Under the pieces are notes generated by a model. It did not search any database. It was not told the origin of the DNA and saw only the letters and a list, made by a program, of their open reading frames with translations. A stretch of 64,000 bases of DNA, from assembly GCA_038146985.1 (NCBI GenBank), contig JAYQSQ010000010.1:186001-250000 (forward strand). The letters are read 5' to 3'. The stretch is from JADHLJ01 sp038146985 (lineage in GTDB: Bacteria > Pseudomonadota > Alphaproteobacteria > Thalassobaculales > Thalassobaculaceae). The position numbers and the translations under genes were made by a program. Of the stretch, positions 1 through 9,276 are shown piece by piece (positions within the stretch are counted from its first letter, which is position 1; each line of letters begins with the position of its first letter).

Positions 1-1
1 A

Positions 2-2446
2 CACAGAGACCGGATGATTTGGATTGACGGGCGCGAGATCTGGATCCGTCGCCGGCTGCATCCCTGGCGCGATCCAGAGGGCGAAATCGGCGGCCTTATT
101 ATTACCAACGAGATCATTACCGACCAGATCGCGGCAAGCATGGAGCTTGAACACAACCAGCGGTTCTTGGAAGCGGTGCTCGCCAATGTGGACGACGCCA
201 TTCTGGCGAAGGACGCGGACGGACGTCTGACCCTGTTCAATGAGGCGGCAAAACGGTGGTTCGGCGTCGACAAAGGCGAGTTCACCGTCGCGAAACCCGG
301 CAACCGTTTGAATTTCTATCGACCCGGTGACGCCGAACCGCTGGATCGCGAAGCGCGTCCGCTCGCCCGAGCCTTGCGCGGCGAACATGTCCAGGGCGAG
401 GAGCTCATCTTCGCGCTGGCCGGAAAATCGTCCCGGCAAATCGTCGTCACCGCGACGCCGATGCACGACCGGGACGGGAAAAGCCTGGGCGCGGTCGCGA
501 CCGCCCGCGACGTCACGTCGGAACGCGAGGCCACGGCTAAGTGGCGCAAGGCGGAGGCCTGGTATCGCGGGATATTCGACCAGAGCTTTCAATCCTGCGC
601 GCTGCTCGATCCCAACGGCACGGTTCTGGAGCTCAATGCCTCGGCGCGGCAGATGACGGGCAATATGGCCGGCTCGCAAGTCGGGCGGGCCATGTGGGAC
701 TGCGTTTGGTGGGATACCGGCGCAGATACCCGGGACCGGATCCGCGATGCCGTGGAAAAAGCGATGCTCGGCGAGTTCGTCCGGTCGGAAACCGAGGCCC
801 GGATCAGGGGGGGACGGCTCGCGCCGATCGACTTTTCGCTGAAACCCTGCTTCGACGAGGCAGGCGCGGTTTCCTTCATCATCGCCGAGGCCCGGGACGT
901 CACCAGGCAGCGCGCCATCCAGGAGCGCTATCGCTCGCTCTACAATCACACGCCGGTCATGCTTCATTCCATCGACCGCGACGGTTGCCTGGTCCATGTC
1001 AGTGATTATTGGCTGGAGACCCTAGGTTATGCGCGGGAGGAGGTGCTGGGCCGTCCGGTAACGGACTTCATGACATCCGACTCGGCGCGCAAGGCGACCG
1101 AGGAAATCTTGCCGGAGTTCATGCGCACGGGGACCTGCAAGGACGTTGAATATCGGTTCCTCACGAAAACCGGCGCGGTGCTGGAAATCCTGCTTTCCGC
1201 GACGGCGGAAAGGGACGGGAAAGGCGAAATCCTGCGGTCTCTCGCGGTTCTGATCGATGTCACCGAACGCCGCGAGGTCGAGCAGAAGCTTATCCAGGCC
1301 CAGAAGATGGAGTCGGTCGGCCAGCTCACCGGAGGCCTGGCGCACGATTTCAACAACCTGCTGGGCGTTATTCTCGGCAATCTGCAGCTCCTGCGCGGCT
1401 CCGTCAGGGGCGAGGAAAAGGCGGAGCGCCGGCTCGGGGCCGCGCTCGGCGCGGTGGAAAGGGCGGCCGAACTGACCCGGCGCCTGCTCGCCTTCGCGCG
1501 GCGCCAGGAACTTGAGACACGGACCACGGACCCGAATCTTCTGATCGAGGGGGTTACCGATCTGCTGCATCAGGCGGTCGGGGAGACGATCTCGCTTGAG
1601 CTTCACCTGGCCGGCGATGTCCCGAACATCCAGGTCGACCGCTCACAGCTCGAATCCGCAATCCTCAATCTCGCGGTGAATGCCCGAGATGCCATGCCGG
1701 AAGGTGGGAGGCTCACCATCGAAACTTCCAGGTTGCGGCTGCAGACCGGAGCCGGGCTCAGCGACGGCGAGATCACGCCCGGCGACTATGTCGTGATCGC
1801 GGTCACCGATACGGGAGCCGGAATCGCGCCCGAGACGCTGCGGCATGTGTTCGAGCCGTTCTTCACCACGAAGGATGTCGGCAAGGGCAGCGGCCTCGGC
1901 CTCAGCATGGTCTACGGCTTCGTCAAGCAGAGCGGCGGCCACGTGCGGCTCTACAGCGAGCCCGGCGAGGGAACGACGGTACGGATCTACCTGCCGGTGC
2001 GAGAGCCTGGCGTCCTGGAAACGGCGCCGGTGCCGGCGGACGACACCGCGGAGCTCCCTAGAGGCTCGGAAACCATCCTCGTCGTCGAGGACAAGCCAGC
2101 GATGCGGGAGATCGCCGTGTTGCTGCTGTCGGATCTCGGCTACACGGTCCTGGATGCCGCGAACGGGGCACAGGCTCTGGAAATACTGGGATCGACGCCG
2201 CGGATCGATCTGCTGTTCACCGACATCGTCATGCCCGGCGGCATGAACGGCACCGCCCTGGCAAAAGCGGCGCGTCAGGTCAGACCCGGCTTGCCGGTCG
2301 TTTTCACCACCGGTTATGCCGAGGCGGCGGTGCTCCGCGAGGGGAAGGTCAGCCGGGAGAACAATCTCGTGACGAAACCCTACAAGCACATGGAACTGGC
2401 GCAGATGGTCCGAAGCGCCCTCGACGCGGCGGCTCGCCATGTCTAG
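2..2446 (+). CDS. Hybrid sensor histidine kinase with PAS domains and receiver (5' end outside window)
   Basis: The frame is open to the left edge. The first in-frame ATG (position 14) falls inside a PAC-like tail (WRDPEGEIGG), so the gene starts upstream. Counting from that ATG, three PAS modules occupy about residues 45-170, 180-300 and 305-425. The HisKA H-box (GGLAHDFNNLL, His444) follows, then the ATPase core (N-box LNLAVNARDAM near 551, DTGAGIAPE, GKGSGLGLS). A C-terminal receiver from about 687 carries a phosphoacceptor Asp737 in FTDIVMPG. This is a complete hybrid-kinase core. No transmembrane segment is visible in this part, so the signal is probably cytosolic or read by the missing N-terminus. 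The REC-EAL gene 54 bp downstream is a plausible output partner (inference from adjacency). Confidence 0.93.
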   Translation, partial: HRDRMIWIDGREIWIRRRLHPWRDPEGEIGGLIITNEIITDQIAASMELEHNQRFLEAVLANVDDAILAKDADGRLTLFNEAAKRWFGVDKGEFTVAKPGNRLNFYRPGDAEPLDREARPLARALRGEHVQGEELIFALAGKSSRQIVVTATPMHDRDGKSLGAVATARDVTSEREATAKWRKAEAWYRGIFDQSFQSCALLDPNGTVLELNASARQMTGNMAGSQVGRAMWDCVWWDTGADTRDRIRDAVEKAMLGEFVRSETEARIRGGRLAPIDFSLKPCFDEAGAVSFIIAEARDVTRQRAIQERYRSLYNHTPVMLHSIDRDGCLVHVSDYWLETLGYAREEVLGRPVTDFMTSDSARKATEEILPEFMRTGTCKDVEYRFLTKTGAVLEILLSATAERDGKGEILRSLAVLIDVTERREVEQKLIQAQKMESVGQLTGGLAHDFNNLLGVILGNLQLLRGSVRGEEKAERRLGAALGAVERAAELTRRLLAFARRQELETRTTDPNLLIEGVTDLLHQAVGETISLELHLAGDVPNIQVDRSQLESAILNLAVNARDAMPEGGRLTIETSRLRLQTGAGLSDGEITPGDYVVIAVTDTGAGIAPETLRHVFEPFFTTKDVGKGSGLGLSMVYGFVKQSGGHVRLYSEPGEGTTVRIYLPVREPGVLETAPVPADDTAELPRGSETILVVEDKPAMREIAVLLLSDLGYTVLDAANGAQALEILGSTPRIDLLFTDIVMPGGMNGTALAKAARQVRPGLPVVFTTGYAEAAVLREGKVSRENNLVTKPYKHMELAQMVRSALDAAARHV

Positions 2447-2500
2447 GCGAAAGGCCATCCGGGCGCCGGGCCGGCGGCACCGAGCAGACCGGGGCACGCG

Positions 2501-3688
2501 ATGACGATGCCGGGCGGCCGTTTGCTGATTGTCGACGACGAGGCCGAAATCCGTGCCTTCATCCGCGACGTCGCCGAGGAGATGGGCGTCGCGGCCGACG
2601 AGGCGTCGACCTTCGAGGAGTTCGCCGAGCGGTATGACGGCGCGGTCCACCGGATGATCATCCTGGACCTCTCGATGCCCGGACGCGACGGGATCGAGTT
2701 CCTGCGGGATTTCGCCGACCGCAGATGCGACGCGCGCATCCATCTGAGCAGTGGTCAGGACACTCGCGTGCTGGCCACGGCCCGGCGGCTTGGCCGCGAT
2801 CTCGGCCTGGACATGGCCGAGGTGATGACCAAGCCGGTCTCCGTCGAGGTGCTGGAAAAGGCCCTGCGCGCGGTATTCGGCGAGCCGACCGCGATCACAC
2901 CCGAAATCATCGCCGATGGCTTGGACAGGGGCGAATTCGTTGCCTATTACCAACCGCAGGTTTCGCTGGCAGGAGATCAGGCCTACCAGGTCGTCGCCGC
3001 CGAGGCGCTGGCGCGCTGGAACCATCCGCGCCTGGGTCTCGTGAGCCCTGCCGCGTTCATTCCAGTGATGGAGCAGGCCGGGCTGATCGGCCGGCTGACC
3101 GATATCATGTTCGGTCATGCCGTCGCCCAACTGCGCGAATGGCGGGAGACGGGACGCGCCCTGCCGGTTTCGATCAATGTGGCGCCGATGGTTCTGACCG
3201 ACCTTGAGTTTCCCGACCGGCTATCCTCGCTTTTGCACCAGGAGTCGCTCGACCCGTCGCTGATCGTTGTGGAGCTGACCGAGAGCACGGCGATGGCCGA
3301 TGTGCGCAAGTCGATCGATATCCTGACCCGGCTCAGGCTGAAGCATATCAATGTTTCCCTCGACGATTTCGGGTCCGGCTTCTCCTCTCTGGTGGAGATG
3401 TACCGGATGCCGCTGAGCGAACTGAAGCTCGACCGCTCGCTCATCGCCGACATGGATCATGACGACGGCGCACTGACCGTCGTGCGCGGAATTCTCGCCC
3501 TGGCGCGGGAGCTGAGCATTCCGGTTTGCGCCGAAGGCGTGGAATCCATGAAAAGCGCGGAAATACTGCGCGATCTCGGATGCGCCAAGGCCCAAGGCTA
3601 TGTGTTCTCGCGCCCCTTGCCGGCGCGGGAGTTCTCGGCCTTCATCATCAACCGGGCCGGCTCGGAACGGTTTCGCGAGGCGCGCTGA
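2501..3688 (+). CDS. Response regulator with EAL c-di-GMP phosphodiesterase domain
   Basis: This 395-aa protein has an N-terminal receiver (LLIVDDEAEIR; phosphoacceptor Asp56 in IILDLSMPG) and an EAL domain from about residue 140. Active-site signatures are present: AEALARW (E168), the SINVAP asparagine, ELTES, DDFGSGFSS, ELKLDRS, CAEGVES and AQGYVFSRP. The glutamates, aspartates and lysine needed for c-di-GMP hydrolysis are therefore kept, and I expect an active phosphodiesterase that linearises c-di-GMP to pGpG. It follows the hybrid kinase closely on the same strand, suggesting one two-gene signalling unit. A PilZ receptor lies elsewhere at 29988-30344. Confidence 0.93.
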   Translation: MTMPGGRLLIVDDEAEIRAFIRDVAEEMGVAADEASTFEEFAERYDGAVHRMIILDLSMPGRDGIEFLRDFADRRCDARIHLSSGQDTRVLATARRLGRDLGLDMAEVMTKPVSVEVLEKALRAVFGEPTAITPEIIADGLDRGEFVAYYQPQVSLAGDQAYQVVAAEALARWNHPRLGLVSPAAFIPVMEQAGLIGRLTDIMFGHAVAQLREWRETGRALPVSINVAPMVLTDLEFPDRLSSLLHQESLDPSLIVVELTESTAMADVRKSIDILTRLRLKHINVSLDDFGSGFSSLVEMYRMPLSELKLDRSLIADMDHDDGALTVVRGILALARELSIPVCAEGVESMKSAEILRDLGCAKAQGYVFSRPLPAREFSAFIINRAGSERFREAR

Positions 3689-3716
3689 ACCTCACCGGCG
3701 GCCGGGATCGGTGGTA

Positions 3717-4019
3717 TCAGTACTCGAGATCGAGTTTCTGCAAGGCGGCCCGCAGGCGGCGGCTTTGACGGTTTAGCCAGCTGTCCTTGACGCCCTTGCG
3801 GCGAACGTCGCGCACTTCCTCCAGATAGTCGTGCAGCGCTTCCAGAAGATCGCGCCGCTCGCCATGCGCCTTGGAGACCAGCGGCTCCACCGAATAATGC
3901 TCGATCAGGGCCTCCAGGAGTTTCGGGTCCAGGATCCAGGGCCTTTGAATGAGTTTGTTGAACAGACTGATTTCCCGGTCCAGGTCCGCATCGGTGAAGC
4001 TTTGTCGCGCGTCATTCAT
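3717..4019 (-). CDS. Hypothetical helical protein, 100 aa
   Basis: A small charged protein, probably all-helical, with no signal peptide and no recognisable catalytic motif. It is rich in Leu, Arg, Glu and Asp and ends LQKLDLEY. I do not recognise the family. Base composition and codon use match the surroundings. It lies 151 bp beyond the end of the CoA-transferase gene on the same strand and converges with the REC-EAL gene, leaving only 28 bp between their stops. It could be cotranscribed with the CoA-transferase, but nothing shows this. Confidence 0.7.
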   Translation of the reverse strand: MNDARQSFTDADLDREISLFNKLIQRPWILDPKLLEALIEHYSVEPLVSKAHGERRDLLEALHDYLEEVRDVRRKGVKDSWLNRQSRRLRAALQKLDLEY

Positions 4020-4170
4020 TGATGAATCCGCCCAAAATCCGCCGCCCTTTTCCCTCGACCGGTGGCGAAGTGGGCGCCAATCGCGGCTTGATCATACCAT
4101 TCTCGCGGGAAATTCCGTCGACAAACAACTGTGTGAACCGGGCACCGGACCGAGGCGTCGGCGGGGATCG

Positions 4171-5400
4171 TTACGACGCCGCCGCCGCTTTGCCCCCGGT
4201 TTCCTGGCGTCCGTCGACGATGACGCCCCGGTCGAGCATGTCCGCGATATCGGCCTCGCTATAGCCGGCCTCGCGCATGACCTCGACACTGTGCTCGCCG
4301 AGCAAGGCCGGCAGGGTCCGGATCTCCGCCGGCGTCTCGGAGAACTTCATCGGCGGGGCGGTGAGCCGGATCCGGCCCTCGGTCGGGTGTTCGACGGTGC
4401 GGAAGAAGCCGACCGCCTTCATGTGCGCGTCCTCGGAAAGATCATCCAGCGCGGTCGCTTCCCCATGCGGAATGTCGCCCTCGGCCAGGGCCGCCAGAAC
4501 ATCGGCGGTCTTCCAGGTGCGCACGCAATCGGCGACCATCTCATACAGCTCGCCGATCTTCTCGCTGCGGGTTTTGGGATCGGTCACCCGCGGATCGTCC
4601 AGCATCTCGGCGCGGCCCATGATCTTGAAGAACGAGCGCCATTGCTTGGTGTTATAGGGAAGCGCGCAGACATAGCCGTCCAGGGTCGCATAGGGGCGTC
4701 GGTACGGGACCATCGAGCGCTCGTAGCCGGCGCCGCCCAGCGGCGGCTCGAAGGCCCGGCCGGAATTGTGCTCCACCAGGTTGAAGCCGACCATGGATTC
4801 GAACATCGGCACTTCCACCAACTGCCCCTTGCCGGTCTTCTCGCGGCTGAACAGCGCGGCAAGGGTGGCGTGGGCCGCGACCTGGGAGCAGATCTTGTCG
4901 CAGACCGAGGCGTTGACGAAGGTCGGCGGGCCAGACCGGCCACCCTGCATCGCGGCCATGCCGGACACGCCCTGGATGATGTCGTCATAGGCCGGGCGCG
5001 CCGCGTAAGGGCCGTCCTGACCGAACCCGACCAGCGCCACATAGACGATCTTCGGATTCACCGCCCGGCAATCCTCGTATCCAAGGCCGAGGCGGTCCAT
5101 CGCCGCCGGTCGCACCGAGCAGATCACCGCGTCCATCGTCTCGATCAGCTTCAGAAAGGCGTCCCGCCCCCTCTCGGCCTTCAGGTCGAGCACCACGCTC
5201 CGCTTGTTGCGGTTGGCCATCAGGAAGAAGTGGCCCATGCCGGGATTGCGGAACGGGGTGATCCCGCGCGTGATGTCACCGTCGCGGGATTCCACCTTCA
5301 CCACCTCGGCCCCGTAGTCGCCCAGGATCTGGCAGGCATAGGGTCCGTAGCCGACCGTCGTCAGATCGAGTATCCGAATGCCATCAAGAGGACCGGCCAT
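4171..5400 (-). CDS. CaiB/BaiF family (class III) CoA-transferase
   Basis: A full-length 409-aa family III CoA-transferase. It opens with the family signature GIRILDLTTVGYGPY. The acidic residue that forms the aspartyl-CoA intermediate is expected at Asp139 in AYDDIIQGVSG, the DxxxQ context seen in formyl-CoA transferase. The C-terminal section contains DLSEDAHMKA and ends with the typical GEHSVEVMREAGYSEADI helix. The family moves CoA between carboxylic acids, often in carnitine, bile acid, oxalate or aromatic catabolism; the substrate here cannot be read from sequence. No CoA-ligase or beta-oxidation gene adjoins it. It is divergent from the second family member at 11615 and not a recent duplicate. 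Confidence 0.92.
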   Translation of the reverse strand: MAGPLDGIRILDLTTVGYGPYACQILGDYGAEVVKVESRDGDITRGITPFRNPGMGHFFLMANRNKRSVVLDLKAERGRDAFLKLIETMDAVICSVRPAAMDRLGLGYEDCRAVNPKIVYVALVGFGQDGPYAARPAYDDIIQGVSGMAAMQGGRSGPPTFVNASVCDKICSQVAAHATLAALFSREKTGKGQLVEVPMFESMVGFNLVEHNSGRAFEPPLGGAGYERSMVPYRRPYATLDGYVCALPYNTKQWRSFFKIMGRAEMLDDPRVTDPKTRSEKIGELYEMVADCVRTWKTADVLAALAEGDIPHGEATALDDLSEDAHMKAVGFFRTVEHPTEGRIRLTAPPMKFSETPAEIRTLPALLGEHSVEVMREAGYSEADIADMLDRGVIVDGRQETGGKAAAAS

Positions 5401-5518
5401 CGTAGAGCTCCGCTGCCGTTTCGCGCCACATCGCCGTTCCTAGCGCATTCACGCCTGCATGACCATCGACGACATGTCTGGCGAGGTGATTGAGATCACA
5501 GCGGGTTTTGCACAGTTG

Positions 5519-5773
5519 TCACTCATCTGACGATTGTGTGCTGGCGGTTGAAATTAGCTTGTAACTGGGAGACCGAGTGTCATTCCAAGAGTTCATGACC
5601 TGATTGCACACATCACAAGTCGCACTATCTTTGTCTTTTGTTGGAAAACGCTGAATCGTAACTTCGTATCTTGCTCCACAGTGCGGGCAAGTGAATGTTC
5701 CTCCAGGTCCGGATTTCCATGTTTTGACCATTTCGTAGATATGGTGCCTATCATCGACTATTTCCAGATCCAT
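5519..5773 (-). CDS. Small zinc-finger-like protein in an AT-richer island
   Basis: About 84 aa with two CxxC knuckles, CPHC and CDVC, separated by roughly 20 residues. This suggests a single structural zinc site. The ATG at 5773 is preceded by GGAG; an in-frame TTG lies nine bases further upstream. The segment is visibly richer in A+T than both flanks, with non-GC third positions (AAA, TTT, ATT codons), which points to recent acquisition. Function is unknown. A DNA- or RNA-binding role would be a guess. Neighbours are an unrelated CoA-transferase and an unknown protein, and no mobile-element genes are visible. Confidence 0.6.
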   Translation of the reverse strand: MDLEIVDDRHHIYEMVKTWKSGPGGTFTCPHCGARYEVTIQRFPTKDKDSATCDVCNQVMNSWNDTRSPSYKLISTASTQSSDE

Positions 5774-5866
5774 CAACTCCAAACATTGGCTAACGAGACA
5801 TTACCATCGGCGCGCTTTAACAGTTATGGGAAGAACGATGTGGCCGGCTTACCGCAGCCCCTGGCG

Positions 5867-6967
5867 TCAGTTCATCCCGGGTTTGCCCTGGAGCGTCCTG
5901 TGAGCACCCCGGATGGTGTCGAGGCCGGGGACGATCTCGGAGGCGAGAAATTCCAGGCGGTCGGTCGGCGTGCCGGTCTTGCGGGGAAACCGGGTCCGCC
6001 AGCAGATCATCTTGACCGTCAGCCCGCACAGCATGGCGCCCATGCCCACATGCTGGGCCGTCACCGTCGCGCCGAACAGCCGGAAGGTATCGGCGCTGAC
6101 CTCGTCCCAGAATGAATCGCAAAGCGCGTCGAAGGTCTGGAAGCGCTGCTTCATGGCCCGGGAGAAGCGCGTGAAGTCGTGCTGGATACCGTTCAGCATG
6201 TCGGTATTCGCGCCGCTCGACTGAACCAGGCCGGTGTCGCGGATATCCTCCATCCAGCCGAGAAACTCCGGTATCTCCTTCGTGACCTCGCCCAGGCAGT
6301 GCCGGTAGTAGGAGATCGAGAGGAACACGTCGCCGTAATGCTTCACATAGGCGGGGATCTCGGAAACCTCGATGCCGAGTTCGCTGGCAAGACGCCTCAG
6401 CCGCTTGATCGCCACCCGGCGGTCCGGGTTCTCCAGCAGACGCTTGAGGTCGTGCAGGCTATCGAGTTCGGCGCCGCCGTCGCCGTAGACCCTGGCCAGA
6501 AGCGGCCGGGTGAACTTGCTCATGAAGGCGAGCAGCTCGCCCCGTTTGGCGACGGACAGGGCGAGAACACCGTAATCCTCTAGCCCGACATCGATCCGCC
6601 GCAGTTCGGTCCGAAGAGAGAAGACGTCGAAGGACTGCAGGCCGCCGACCGCTTGCAGAAGCTCGACATCCCGCTCGAGATTGGTGTCCGCATGCTCGAA
6701 GAAGTCGGGGATGTCCTCCGGCCGGACCTGTCCGCTGCCGGTCTCGGCATCGCCGAAAAGCTCGACGACCGATTCCAGCCGGGCGTTCTTGATCATCTTC
6801 GCCTTTTTCAGTCCCGTTGATCGGAGCGGCAGAATTGCCAGCGGCAAAATATGCAGGGAATCCATTGCCGACTCGATTTCCGGGTCCGGCGCCGGCCCAC
6901 CCGCGATCGCTCCCCAGTTTTCTTGACCTTTGTCGAGCGCCCCTGCGCGCTCCTCGGCGAGATACAT
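5867..6967 (-). CDS. Conserved hypothetical protein, 366 aa
   Basis: I chose the ATG at 6967 because GGAGAGG stands six bases upstream; the frame stays open for another 30 codons without a better site. The protein is mostly helical and charged, with no signal peptide and no clear membrane segment. It contains a long central section rich in Leu, Arg and Asp (for example IKRLRRLASELGIEV). I do not recognise a domain or catalytic motif. It stands alone on the minus strand and is divergently arranged with the LLM oxidoreductase gene; their start codons are about 180 bp apart. Confidence 0.8.
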   Translation of the reverse strand: MYLAEERAGALDKGQENWGAIAGGPAPDPEIESAMDSLHILPLAILPLRSTGLKKAKMIKNARLESVVELFGDAETGSGQVRPEDIPDFFEHADTNLERDVELLQAVGGLQSFDVFSLRTELRRIDVGLEDYGVLALSVAKRGELLAFMSKFTRPLLARVYGDGGAELDSLHDLKRLLENPDRRVAIKRLRRLASELGIEVSEIPAYVKHYGDVFLSISYYRHCLGEVTKEIPEFLGWMEDIRDTGLVQSSGANTDMLNGIQHDFTRFSRAMKQRFQTFDALCDSFWDEVSADTFRLFGATVTAQHVGMGAMLCGLTVKMICWRTRFPRKTGTPTDRLEFLASEIVPGLDTIRGAHRTLQGKPGMN

Positions 6968-7148
6968 GATCGGCCTCTCCGTTCTGGTGATTGCCCGCGG
7001 CCGGTCGACGCAATATCCGGACCACAGAAAATCCGCCGACGGTGAGATTCCGCACACGCCGATCTAGGCGGTTGTCGGCGCCGGGATTCGCGGCCATGCT
7101 GGCCCCGCCGACGGATCCGCCGCCGCGCCGCAATTCGTGGAGAGACTC

Positions 7149-7967
7149 ATGCGCATAGGTGTCAGCCTTAACCTGGAAGGGCCGGAACCGGTTGATGGCG
7201 CCGCCTATTCCCAGGGCTTCGCGACGGCGGAACGGGTCGGCTTCGAAAGCATATGGTTCTTCGACTCGCTCGGGCGCGGACGGTTCCGTCCCGACCCGGT
7301 CAGCGCGCTATCCGCCGCCTCGGCGGTGACCCGCACCGTCGAGCTCGGCACCTGCATCCTCCAGGTTCCGCTGCGCCATCCGGTCGAACTCGCGCACCGG
7401 GTGCTGAGCGCGCATTACCTGAGCGGCGGACGCCTGCGCCTCGGCGTCGGGGCCGGCTCGACCAAGGCGGATTTCGACGCGGTCGACGGCGACTACGAGA
7501 CTCGGTTCCGGCAACTGAGAGACGCCCTGCCGCTGATGCAGGCGCTGTGGCGCGGCGAAACGGTGGGCGCGGCGGATCTCACGCCCTGGGAGGCAAGCAA
7601 GGGCGGCCCGCCGATCCTGATCGGCAGCTGGGCCGGCAGCCGGTGGATCCCGATCGCCGCCAAGCAGTACAGCGGCTGGATCGCGTCGGCGCATTTCACC
7701 AATTTCGCGACCCTCAAGCAGGGCGTCGACCGCTACCAAAGCGAAGGCGGCAGACGGGCCGTCGCCACCAACATTCCCGTCGATCTGACCGCCACGTCGA
7801 AGCCGCTGTCGGACGAGGACCATCTGGATCTTCGCTGTGGCCCGGATGAGGCCAAGGACCGGCTGAGGAAACTCGCCGATGCCGGTTTCGACGATGCTGT
7901 CGTCACCGTCACCGATTTCAGCGAGTCTCACATGGCGGCGGTGCGGCGGCTGTTCGGCGGGTCCTGA
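7149..7967 (+). CDS. LLM-class (luciferase-like) flavin-dependent oxidoreductase
   Basis: A 272-aa protein with the luciferase-like TIM-barrel pattern: MRIGVSLN as the first strand, then FATAERVGFESIWFFDS, a VELGTCILQVPLRHP segment and the SGGRLRLGVGAGS loop. Members use reduced FMN or F420 for hydride transfer or monooxygenation. The substrate is not evident. The ATG at 7149 has GGAGAG four bases upstream and is preferred over the in-frame GTG at 7137. The protein is shorter than typical 300-350-aa members, mainly by lacking a long C-terminal insertion. The permease gene begins about 13 bp downstream, suggesting coupled expression. Confidence 0.85.
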   Translation: MRIGVSLNLEGPEPVDGAAYSQGFATAERVGFESIWFFDSLGRGRFRPDPVSALSAASAVTRTVELGTCILQVPLRHPVELAHRVLSAHYLSGGRLRLGVGAGSTKADFDAVDGDYETRFRQLRDALPLMQALWRGETVGAADLTPWEASKGGPPILIGSWAGSRWIPIAAKQYSGWIASAHFTNFATLKQGVDRYQSEGGRRAVATNIPVDLTATSKPLSDEDHLDLRCGPDEAKDRLRKLADAGFDDAVVTVTDFSESHMAAVRRLFGGS

Positions 7968-7980
7968 TCAAGTCACATCC

Positions 7981-9198
7981 GTGGTTCTCGAACGCCCAAC
8001 CCCGCTGCCCCGTGGCGCCCCGACTTTCCGGCAGGCTCTGGACCGCCAGACCATCACCGCCGGCGCGGTCGCCATGCTTTTCGCCACCACCGGACCACTG
8101 GCGCTGCTGCTCACGGTGGCGCGGGCGGCGGATCTTTCGAATGACGAGGTGATCGGCTGGATCTTCGCCGGCTACGCCTTCGGTGGTGTGCTCAGCATCC
8201 TGTTCAGCACGGTCTATCGCCAGCCGATCGGCCTCGCCTGGTCGATCCCCGGAACCGCGATGCTGCTGGCGGCGGTCGACCATCTCTCCTTTGCCGAGAT
8301 CGTCGGCGCCTATCTGGTCTGCGGCCTGATCATGACCCTGCTGGGTCTGTCGGGCTGGATCGGCTGGCTGACCCAGCGGATCCCGGTGCCCGTGGTCATG
8401 GGCATGGTGGCCGGCGTGTTTCTCCCCATCGGGCTCGGCATGGTGACCAGCTTCGCCGACGCGCCCGTCATCGCGGGCGTCACCATCGCCGGCTATGTGG
8501 TGGTCGCGGCGCTGCCCGACCTGTCCAAACGCCTGCCACCGATGCTGGGCGCGCTGTTCGCCGGCGCCGGCGCCGTTGTATTCTCCGGCTCGTTTTCCGG
8601 CGAGGTGGCCGGCGGAGACTGGATCGCGCGTCCCGAGATCCGCGCGGTCGGATTCAGCCTCGCCGCGATGGTCGAACTGGTGCCGCCGCTGTTGGTCTCG
8701 GTGATCGCGATCCAGAACCTCCAGGGCTTCACGATCCTCGGCCAGGCCGGACACAAGCCGCCGATCAACGCGCTGACCGTCGCCTGCGGATACGGAACCC
8801 TCGCCATGGGGGCTTTCGGATCGGTTCCGGCATGCGTTACCGGGCCGGTGAACGCGGTTCTGGTCGGCACCAGGCCGCCGGCGGCGCGCTGGGCCGGCGG
8901 GGTGGTGTTCGGCATCCTGATCGGCCTGTTCGGCCTCTTTGCGCCGCTCACCACCGCCATCGCTTCGGGTCTGCCGCCGGCCTTCATCGCTGTGCTGGGC
9001 GGACTTGCCATGCTGCCGGTGCTGAACAGTTCGTTCTCCTCCGCCTTCGCCGGCAAGGCGCCGATGGGCGCGCTGGTCGCCTTCCTGGTGACGGTAAGCG
9101 GCGTTCAGATGTTCAATATCGGCGCTGCCTTCTGGGGCCTCGTCTTCGGCTATGCGGTCACCATGGCGCTGGAGCGGCCGGCGGCAAAGCCAACCTGA
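7981..9198 (+). CDS. BenE-like benzoate/H+ symporter family permease
   Basis: A 405-aa integral membrane protein with about 11-12 hydrophobic segments, recognisable as the BenE family by its glycine- and alanine-rich helices and segments such as FTILGQAGHKPP and FGSVPACVTGPVN. The family imports aromatic acids such as benzoate with protons. GTG 7981 is the only start that keeps the N-terminus ahead of the first membrane helix; the Shine-Dalgarno is weak, so translation may be coupled to the LLM gene ending 13 bp before. Pairing with a flavin oxidoreductase suggests uptake and oxidation of one organic acid (inference). Confidence 0.82.
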   Translation: MVLERPTPLPRGAPTFRQALDRQTITAGAVAMLFATTGPLALLLTVARAADLSNDEVIGWIFAGYAFGGVLSILFSTVYRQPIGLAWSIPGTAMLLAAVDHLSFAEIVGAYLVCGLIMTLLGLSGWIGWLTQRIPVPVVMGMVAGVFLPIGLGMVTSFADAPVIAGVTIAGYVVVAALPDLSKRLPPMLGALFAGAGAVVFSGSFSGEVAGGDWIARPEIRAVGFSLAAMVELVPPLLVSVIAIQNLQGFTILGQAGHKPPINALTVACGYGTLAMGAFGSVPACVTGPVNAVLVGTRPPAARWAGGVVFGILIGLFGLFAPLTTAIASGLPPAFIAVLGGLAMLPVLNSSFSSAFAGKAPMGALVAFLVTVSGVQMFNIGAAFWGLVFGYAVTMALERPAAKPT

Positions 9199-9276
9199 CG
9201 CGCCGACCCATTCGCCGGTTTCCCTGCCCCGCCCGCTTGCCTAGGATAGCAGCCGCGGATCATGAGGAGCCGGGTC

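Noticed and set aside
3949..5493. Long plus-strand frame of about 514 codons opposite the CoA-transferase
   Set aside because: It mirrors the real gene on the other strand. Its His- and Arg-rich translation has no protein-like motif; it results from GC-rich codon usage.
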